NCBI GenBank assembly: GCA_019695035.1
Contig: JAIBAU010000016.1
Location: 1-64,000, forward strand
Direction: 5' to 3'
Length of the DNA: 64,000 bases
Origin: Caulobacteraceae bacterium
Lineage (GTDB): Bacteria; Pseudomonadota; Alphaproteobacteria; Caulobacterales; Caulobacteraceae
Shown: positions 58,678 through 64,000 of the stretch, one piece after another
Layout: each line of letters begins with the position of its first letter
Position numbering within the stretch: position 1 is the first letter of the stretch
Program-made: the position numbers and the translations under genes
Notes under the pieces: generated by a model
Databases searched by the model: none
What the model saw: the letters and a program-made list of their open reading frames with translations, nothing else
What the model was told of the DNA's origin: nothing

Positions 58678-59169
58678 TCAGTGCGGATGGTAGGCGTGGA
58701 CCACCGCGTGGCCTTGGCCTCGCGCAATCAGCCAGCGGTTGACCGGGAACGCGGCCGCCCCGGCGATGAACAAGGAGAGCGCCAGGCTTCCCCAGAACAG
58801 CGGCGAACTCAGGGGGGCGGACATGGCGCCGGGGATAACCAGCATCAGGGCGTTGTCGACCACCTCCATGGTCGCGATCGAGAGGGTGTCCGAGGCAAGC
58901 GCCAGTCCCAGCACCGTCGCGAGGGGCAGCCTGGCCTTCAGGAGCGGCAGCATGGTCAGCCCATAGCCGGTGAGGAACGCCAGCAGGATGGACAAGGCGA
59001 CCACGGGCCACGGGCTCCATCCGAGCGCGGCCCCCGCGACCATTCCGGCGACCTCGCCGATCGCGCAGCCGGCCAGACAATGCGCCGTCGCCTGGAGGGC
59101 GGTGCGCGTCAGGTCGGGCGTCGCCCCTGGATGCGCCTGCGCGTGGTGATGATGGTTGGTGTGGTCCAT
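58678..59169 (-). CDS. DUF4396 membrane protein, metal operon
   Basis: The 163-residue protein starts with a His-rich tail (MDHTNHHHHAQAHPG), has about four transmembrane helices (GCAIGEVAGMVAGAALGW, VVALSILLAFLTGYGLTML, LALSLFIAGAAAFPVNRWLI) and ends HAVVHAYHPH. It is first in the csoR operon. Membrane plus His ends suggests metal transport or handling. GGAG lies 6 bases before the ATG, inside a hairpin. Confidence 0.83.
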   Translation of the reverse strand: MDHTNHHHHAQAHPGATPDLTRTALQATAHCLAGCAIGEVAGMVAGAALGWSPWPVVALSILLAFLTGYGLTMLPLLKARLPLATVLGLALASDTLSIATMEVVDNALMLVIPGAMSAPLSSPLFWGSLALSLFIAGAAAFPVNRWLIARGQGHAVVHAYHPH

Positions 59170-59189
59170 GACGGGCTCCAAGCCCGTCA
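59169..59189 (-). promoter_or_regulatory. Hairpin overlapping the ribosome site of the DUF4396-csoR operon
   Basis: On the minus strand the arms TGACGGGCT and AGCCCGTCA form a perfect 9-bp stem with a TGG loop. The right arm ends in the A of the start codon, and the GGAG ribosome site is shared by loop and stem. It lies between the CsoR operator and the ATG. It could restrain translation. Confidence 0.6.
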
Positions 59190-59191
59190 GA

Positions 59192-59210
59192 TATACCCCC
59201 TCGGGGTATA
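59192..59210. promoter_or_regulatory. CsoR-type operator
   Basis: TATACCCCCTCGGGGTATA is a 19-base palindrome with two G/C tracts flanked by TATA, the usual shape of CsoR-family operators. It lies 22 bases before the DUF4396 start. CsoR (two genes downstream) is the likely binder; copper would relieve repression. Confidence 0.8.
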
Positions 59211-59221
59211 CCGCAAGGCGA

Positions 59222-59656
59222 CTAGCCCGCCTTGTGCGACGACCAATGGATATGGACGATGCGCCAGCCGGTCGGACCCTGCTCGAGCACCACCGTCTCG
59301 CTGCTGACCCGGTTCACGGGTTGGCCGTGGAACGTTCCGCTGGCGGTCGCCTGCCTGAGCACCCAGGCGGATTCGCCGCGAACAACCACCCGGCTCGCCG
59401 TCGCCGTCTCCGTCACGCCGCGAAGATAGGCGACGTCCTGCGGGAGGTGGGTGCGGACATACTCCGCCTTGCTCGCTTCGACGTGGCCCTCCTCGTACAC
59501 GACGAGATCGTCCGACAGGTAACCGGCCGCCTCGTCCATCCGACCCGCCGCCAGGGCGGCGTGAAAGGCCTCGACGGTTTCGCCGGGATCGGGCGCCGAA
59601 ACCGCAGGGCCGGCCAGCAGGCCGACGACAATGGCGAGAGGGAGCAGCTGGTTCAT
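59222..59656 (-). CDS. NTF2-like (SnoaL/DUF4440) exported protein
   Basis: The 144-residue protein has a signal peptide (MNQLLPLAIVVGLLAGPAVS) and an NTF2-like cone domain (VEAFHAALAAGRMDEAAGYL, VVYEEGHVEASKAEYVRTHL, GWRIVHIHWSSH). The family includes small enzymes and ligand binders. It ends 12 bases before the CsoR operator on the same strand but probably has its own transcript. Start placed at the ATG just before the signal peptide. Confidence 0.77.
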   Translation of the reverse strand: MNQLLPLAIVVGLLAGPAVSAPDPGETVEAFHAALAAGRMDEAAGYLSDDLVVYEEGHVEASKAEYVRTHLPQDVAYLRGVTETATASRVVVRGESAWVLRQATASGTFHGQPVNRVSSETVVLEQGPTGWRIVHIHWSSHKAG

Positions 59657-59694
59657 GGCCAAGGCTTAGGCCGCGCCGGGCCTGTCGCCAAGGC

Positions 59695-59871
59695 TCAGCC
59701 TTTTCGGCCGAGGCTTCCGGCGGGATCTGTCTCTCTCGGATCGGGCCCGTCGGGACCCGCGGACTGCTGCTCGGCCCGGCCCACCTCCCGGGTTTTCGTC
59801 TTCGTCGGCAGCTCGCCCGGAGGTGAAGCTCCATTGGCCTTGCGGCCGGTCGTCTGATCCTTGCTGGTCAT
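59695..59871 (-). CDS. Small polar hypothetical protein
   Basis: The 58-residue protein begins MTSKDQTTGRKANGASPPGE and ends AGSLGRKG. It is disordered-looking and rich in Gly, Pro and charged residues. Its ATG overlaps the stop of the upstream TM gene by 4 bp (ATGA), which supports translation. No family recognised. Confidence 0.5.
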   Translation of the reverse strand: MTSKDQTTGRKANGASPPGELPTKTKTREVGRAEQQSAGPDGPDPRETDPAGSLGRKG

Positions 59872-60137
59872 GCAGCGGTCCGCCTCTCCGATTGACCGGA
59901 CAGCGCCGCTTCCAGGCGGTCCAGTCGACGACTGTTTGCTTCCTTGGCGCGCTGTCCGTTCAGGAATGCCCTGAAACGCATGCCCATGCCGATGATCGAG
60001 GTGGCCACGCCGGCGACCAGAGCCGCCTGCAGCCCGGGGTGCTCTTTGGCTCCGTCCCAGGAGACCAGACCCAACAGCAGCACGCTGACCGACGAGATCA
60101 GATAGCCGCCGCCTTTCCAGAGGATGGCCTTGTTCAT
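59868..60137 (-). CDS. Small two-helix membrane protein
   Basis: The 89-residue protein has two hydrophobic helices (GGYLISSVSVLLLGLVSWDG, LQAALVAGVATSIIGMGMRF) and a basic helical tail (NGQRAKEANSRRLDRLEAAL). It is coupled to the 58-residue gene. Family not recognised. A related layout is common in small stress membrane proteins. Confidence 0.65.
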   Translation of the reverse strand: MNKAILWKGGGYLISSVSVLLLGLVSWDGAKEHPGLQAALVAGVATSIIGMGMRFRAFLNGQRAKEANSRRLDRLEAALSGQSERRTAA

Positions 60138-60188
60138 CCCGAGTCTAACCCGGCGATGGCCTCACCGTTCCACCCGGGCGGTCGCCCG

Positions 60189-60314
60189 CTACCGGCGGCG
60201 GCCAACGTCGTTCCAGAACGCCTTCGCATAGACGGCCAGGATAATCAGGCCCAGCATCCAGGCCAGGACGCCCCCGGCCAAGGTCGTGACGTCGCCGTGT
60301 AACGCTGCGGACAT
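60189..60314 (-). CDS. Very small single-pass membrane protein
   Basis: The 41-residue frame has one hydrophobic helix (GGVLAWMLGLIILAVYA) and a basic end (GRRR). AAGGAG lies 9 bases before the ATG, a strong ribosome site for such a short frame. It is between the two-helix protein and the CHAT gene, on the same strand. Small membrane proteins of this type are often missed. Confidence 0.5.
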   Translation of the reverse strand: MSAALHGDVTTLAGGVLAWMLGLIILAVYAKAFWNDVGRRR

Positions 60315-60383
60315 CGGGGCTGCTCCTTCGGCGCCACCTTCAGACCGCGCCCTTGAACCCGCGATGAACGACGCCGGGCGGCC

Positions 60384-63300
60384 CTATCGCGAGGCGATGG
60401 CCTGCCCCGAGCCGCCCTCCAGCCGGGCGCCGCCGTCCCCGATCAGCACGAATCCGGCCCAGTAGAAGGGGTGGGCGGTTTCGGCCGTGTCGTAGAGGCG
60501 GGCCTGCGCTTCCGCCAGCGCCTGGCTCAGGGGCTCGCCCGTCCGAACCGCCGAGGAGAGCAGGGTCTGGGTCTGCAGGGCCGATGCGGAGGCGTCGATC
60601 TTCCAGTGGGTGGCGAGGACCGAACTGGCGCCAGCATAGACGAAGGCGCGGGCCAGGCCCGAAAGCGCCTCGCCCCCGTCGGCGAAGCCCGTCCTGGCCG
60701 CGTCCGAGCGTCCCCCGCCCGCGGTGTCGCAGGCCGACATCACCACCAGCCGCGCCGTCAGTTTCACATCGAGGATCTCCGAGGCCTCGATCAGCCCGTC
60801 GCCGTCCGCGCCGGGCGACGCCAGCAGGGCCGGCTCTGCGAAACAATCCGACAGGCCGAGCACGCCGTGTGTGGCCAGCAGCAGCACCTCGGCGCCTCCC
60901 ACCGCCGGGTCGTCGAGCACCGCCCGGTCGGTGAAGGCGTTCTGGACCACCGCCCGCCCGTTCTGGCCGAAGACGGCGGCGGTCTGCACCGCCTCCCCGT
61001 TTGTTTCGGGCAGCGAGCCCAGGCGGCGCAAGACGGACTCCAGTTCGTCGCGACAGCGCTCTGACAGGCCCTGCCGTTCGGCGACCCTCTGGGCGACCAG
61101 ATGCGGGTCCGGCTGGAAGTCCCCGAAGGTGACCGCCGCGGTGGCCTGCGCCGGAGCCGGGTGAGTGCGAGTGCGCACGAACGCCGCAGGGCCCAGCGAT
61201 GCGGCGATGGCGCGGCCCCGGCCGAACCAGGCCACCCCGGTGTAGTCCTGGTCGCTGCGGATCCGTTCCGCGACAGCCTCGTTCGGCGCTGCGGTCACGA
61301 GGGCCGCGAAGGGCACGCCCGCGAGCGGACCGCCCGCGTCGATTTGCAGTCGACTGAGGCCCGAAAGCTGGCCTTCGATCGGCTTGAACAGCTTGGCGTA
61401 AAGTTGCTGGGCCGCGTCCATGTCGTAGTCCGGAAGGCCGCCGCGCTTGAGCTGCACGCTCTTGCGGATGCGGTCCGTAAGGGCGCTGGCCTCCGCCTCG
61501 CCGAGGTCCGCCACGAAGGGGGTCACGGCGTCGCGGGTGATCAGGGCCCCATAGACCCGGTCGTCGGCGACGACGAGGCGGATGTAGCCTTCGCCTTCGG
61601 AGAGCGCCGCTCGCAAGTCGGCCGCCTTCAGCTGGGGGCTCAGCAGTTCGATGTACCGGGGCGAACGCGACCGCAGCGCCTCCTCCGCCGAGGCCAGCGT
61701 CTGCGATGACCGGGCCAGTTCGGCGTCCGCCGCCTTGATCATGCGGGCGTCGGCGTCCGATGTGGAAGACAGGCGCTCCCGGCGGGCCAGGGCCGCTCGG
61801 TAGCCGCGCTCGGCGTCCTGGTAGGCGCGGACGCTGTCGCCGCCTTCGCTGGCGGCGAGGCGGGCGGCCAGCTGCGCCGCCGATCGCGCGGCGGCGCCGT
61901 CCCAGACCAGCGCGAGCGTCTGGAAGTACTCGTCGGCCAGACCGGGGTCGCCCCCGCCGGCATAGGCCGTGCGAAGCGCATCCAGATGCGAGGCGGCCAC
62001 GTCGGCCGGCATGCCCGGCGCCTCGCGATGGTGGGCGAAGATCTCGACGGCCGAACGGCTGTCGGCCAGCGCGCCGGCGACGTCGCCGGCGGCCCGCTTC
62101 GCATCGGCGAGCGCCAGCAGCAGGTGGCCTTCAGCGCGGGTGCCGGGCGCGTCGCGACGCAGTAACGCCAGGCCGGCGCGGGCCTCGCCCACGGCCCCGA
62201 ACGCGTCGCCGCGTTCCAGCCTCAGATGCGACCGCTCCTTGTAGATCTGGGCGACCAGCCATCCGGGCTGAACCTCGCTCGCAGCCATGCGGTCGGTGGC
62301 CCGATCCAGCGCGGCCTGGGCTTCGGCGGTCCGCCCCTGTCCACGCGCCGCCACCGCCGTAACGTAGTCGGCCTGAGCCGAGAGCACGACGACCTTCTCG
62401 CTGTCGGACAGCTCGCCCATCGACATCAGCAGCCCGCGGCCACGACGCGAGGCCGCCGCGGCGTCCTCGATCTGGCGCGCCTGTTCGGCGGTCAGGCGCA
62501 CGTTCGAGGCGCTGGGGGGGGCGCTCAGCGCCTCGCGCTGGGCGTTGGCGGCCATCGCCAGCTCCATCGCCTGGCGCCTGCGGCCCTGGTTCAGCGCATC
62601 GATGGCGCGGTAGTTGGCGATCTTGGTCAGCAGCAGGCGGGCGTTCGCTGTCCGGGCGCGGGCCTCGGCGCGGTCGAAGGCGTCGCCCGCTTCCTGGAAC
62701 CGCCGTTCGCCGGAGAGGTTGACCCCGATCTCGGCGAGGATCTCGGCCGCGCCTTCGCTGTCGTCGGGGGCCACGGCCTCGTGCGCGCGCAGCAGCTCGG
62801 CGAAGTCGCGAGCCGCGCCGCCGAAGCTCCAGATGGCGTTCTGCTCGTAGGCGCGCTGGCGCAGCAGCTCGTAGTTCGCCTCAGCCGCCTGACCCGGCGC
62901 GCCCTGCGGATAGGCCGCGCGCAGGGCGTCCATGCCGGGGCTGTCGCCCGCCTCCCGGGCCACGGCCTCCGCCTTCGCGGCGCCGGAGAGCACCCGCGCC
63001 GCGGCCACCATCGGACCCCAGTCCGACGGATAGGCTGCGCCCACGATGATGGAGCCTCCGCGGCGCGCCACGAGGCCGAACCGCCGGGCGCCGGCCTCAT
63101 TGCCCGAGCGCGCGCAGGCGATCTGCTCCAGGCCGCTGAAGTCGCTCGAGGCGATCGCCTGGCCGTCGCCGCTGCACTGGTCGCGCAGGCGCTCCAGGGC
63201 CGCGGACTCCTGCGAGGCGGGATAGATGGCGACGAAGCCGGACGGCCGCTCCCACGGCCCGCAGTAGAGGTCGACGGCGCCGGCCTGGGGATCGTCGAAG

Positions 63301-63458
63301 CGCGCCAGCGCCCGGCAGGCCTGCTTCTCGGTGTTTTCCCCGGCGGCGAAGTCCCGGACCATGCGGCCCTTGCCCACAGCGGGCGCGGCGGCAGCCAGCG
63401 CCAGGGCCGAGGCCCCGGTCAGCATCAGCGCCAGGCGGGTCATGGCGGCGAGGGTCAT
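60384..63458 (-). CDS. Exported TPR-CHAT caspase-like protease
   Basis: The 1024-residue protein has a signal peptide (TRLALMLTGASALALAAAAP), helical TPR-like repeats (about 170-560) and a C-terminal CHAT domain (about 640-1010). The caspase-like dyad is His864 (LLLATHGVLG) and Cys910 (VMSACDTAGGG). CHAT proteases cleave partner proteins after a signal. A signal peptide places it outside the cytoplasm. The start overlaps the stop of the upstream gene by 4 bp, tying it to that large acidic protein. Confidence 0.85.
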   Translation of the reverse strand: MTLAAMTRLALMLTGASALALAAAAPAVGKGRMVRDFAAGENTEKQACRALARFDDPQAGAVDLYCGPWERPSGFVAIYPASQESAALERLRDQCSGDGQAIASSDFSGLEQIACARSGNEAGARRFGLVARRGGSIIVGAAYPSDWGPMVAAARVLSGAAKAEAVAREAGDSPGMDALRAAYPQGAPGQAAEANYELLRQRAYEQNAIWSFGGAARDFAELLRAHEAVAPDDSEGAAEILAEIGVNLSGERRFQEAGDAFDRAEARARTANARLLLTKIANYRAIDALNQGRRRQAMELAMAANAQREALSAPPSASNVRLTAEQARQIEDAAAASRRGRGLLMSMGELSDSEKVVVLSAQADYVTAVAARGQGRTAEAQAALDRATDRMAASEVQPGWLVAQIYKERSHLRLERGDAFGAVGEARAGLALLRRDAPGTRAEGHLLLALADAKRAAGDVAGALADSRSAVEIFAHHREAPGMPADVAASHLDALRTAYAGGGDPGLADEYFQTLALVWDGAAARSAAQLAARLAASEGGDSVRAYQDAERGYRAALARRERLSSTSDADARMIKAADAELARSSQTLASAEEALRSRSPRYIELLSPQLKAADLRAALSEGEGYIRLVVADDRVYGALITRDAVTPFVADLGEAEASALTDRIRKSVQLKRGGLPDYDMDAAQQLYAKLFKPIEGQLSGLSRLQIDAGGPLAGVPFAALVTAAPNEAVAERIRSDQDYTGVAWFGRGRAIAASLGPAAFVRTRTHPAPAQATAAVTFGDFQPDPHLVAQRVAERQGLSERCRDELESVLRRLGSLPETNGEAVQTAAVFGQNGRAVVQNAFTDRAVLDDPAVGGAEVLLLATHGVLGLSDCFAEPALLASPGADGDGLIEASEILDVKLTARLVVMSACDTAGGGRSDAARTGFADGGEALSGLARAFVYAGASSVLATHWKIDASASALQTQTLLSSAVRTGEPLSQALAEAQARLYDTAETAHPFYWAGFVLIGDGGARLEGGSGQAIASR

Positions 63459-64000
63459 GGCCGATCTCCCGCGCCGCTGCCGGTCCAGAGGTCCTCGTTG
63501 CCGGAGCCGGTGATGGGCTCGCCGATCCGCTCCTGCTGGTAGGCGCGGTCCGCGCCCGGCGCCACGAGGGCCCGCAGCAGTTCCGAGTCCTGGTCGTCGC
63601 TTTCGGCGGCCTGGTCGTCCGCATCGTCCTCGTCGTCGGCGGCCGCCTGCTCTTCGTCCGCAGGCGGATCATCGGCCATCTGCTGGTCTTCCTCGATCGC
63701 CGCCAGGTCGTCCACGCCGACATCCGTTGGGGTTTCGAAGTGCGGGACCTTGTCGGCGTCGCCGCAGGGTCCGCCGCCGAATTGGCAGCCGTTGATCGTG
63801 TACTCGACGCTCTCGGGCAGCAGGGGCGAGAGCAGGTACGGATTGTCCGCCACGTCCTTGCCGGTGACCTGGCCGGTCTGGCCGACCAGCACCCCGTAGA
63901 GCTGGATCTTGGTCGGTCCCGAACTCAGCGAGATGGTGTAGCCGTTCGGCCCGCCGATCACCGCCCCGTCCAGCCCGGCGTCGGCCGAGATCAGCTCCGT
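63455..64000 (-). CDS. C-terminal part of a large protein coupled to the CHAT gene (runs off the window)
   Basis: The frame is open to the window edge and begins there with TELISADAGLDGAVIGGPNG. It includes SLSSGPTKIQLYGVLVGQTG, a cysteine pair (NGCQFGGGPCGD), a strongly acidic stretch (DDLAAIEEDQQMADDPPADE) and an end GSGNEDLWTGSGAGDRP. It resembles ends of filamentous-haemagglutinin-like exoproteins next to CHAT genes. Identity needs the missing N-terminus. Overlaps the CHAT start by 4 bp. Confidence 0.65.
   Translation of the reverse strand, partial: TELISADAGLDGAVIGGPNGYTISLSSGPTKIQLYGVLVGQTGQVTGKDVADNPYLLSPLLPESVEYTINGCQFGGGPCGDADKVPHFETPTDVGVDDLAAIEEDQQMADDPPADEEQAAADDEDDADDQAAESDDQDSELLRALVAPGADRAYQQERIGEPITGSGNEDLWTGSGAGDRP

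Overview
The window is GC-rich alphaproteobacterial chromosome, most like the Caulobacteraceae (Caulobacter / Phenylobacterium / Brevundimonas). I infer this from protein family resemblance, the tRNA-Tyr / tRNA-Gly / tuf order, paired DUF2336 proteins near an Hpt protein and a hybrid kinase, and TTGACGC-type promoter boxes. No database search was possible, so the genus is not settled.

Layout. 0-5.6 kb: translation genes (tuf, tRNA-Gly, tRNA-Tyr, rlmB, metG, tRNA-Thr) plus TerC-type and DUF1761 membrane proteins. 5.6-11.8 kb: small envelope proteins (Rap1a/Tai family, lipoproteins, DUF4189), a class A beta-lactamase-like hydrolase coupled to a short-chain dehydrogenase, a DUF488 protein and a lipoprotein cytochrome c. 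11.8-17.2 kb: an RND efflux permease with its adaptor, and a class II aldolase-family enzyme. 17.3-23 kb: a signalling neighbourhood with two DUF2336 proteins, NAD kinase, an Hpt protein and a membrane hybrid histidine kinase. 23-27.3 kb: lytic transglycosylase, TonB, a ThiO-like oxidase, hemerythrin and small proteins.

27.3-44.5 kb is a phage-derived structural island. Read on the minus strand from right to left it holds a P22-type portal, scaffold, P22-type coat, adaptor, spike base, LamG-like spike, fibre-type proteins, a gp10-like protein, a Q-rich virion protein and a lysis set (candidate holin, M15 endolysin, overlapping Rz/Rz1 spanins). No terminase, integrase or repressor is visible. 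Plus-strand genes interrupt it: a GlsB-like protein, a D-glucuronyl C5-epimerase-like protein in an AT-richer patch, a copper-type four-helix protein, and a GNAT enzyme followed by a polytopic membrane protein. A 44-bp element occurs twice, upstream of portal and upstream of scaffold, and looks like a shared promoter or operator.

44.6-64 kb is envelope and stress biology: a CPBP protease, a 2455-residue autotransporter with a LuxR-type gene upstream, a TetR operon with a palindromic operator, a copper-type CsoR operon (DUF4396, csoR, outer-membrane protein) with a G-tract operator and a start-codon hairpin, small membrane proteins, and an exported TPR-CHAT protease translationally coupled to the acidic C-terminus of a large protein that runs off the window.

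All boundaries come from reading the sequence. Functions rest on recognisable motifs and family knowledge, and starts were chosen from Shine-Dalgarno spacing and gene overlaps.
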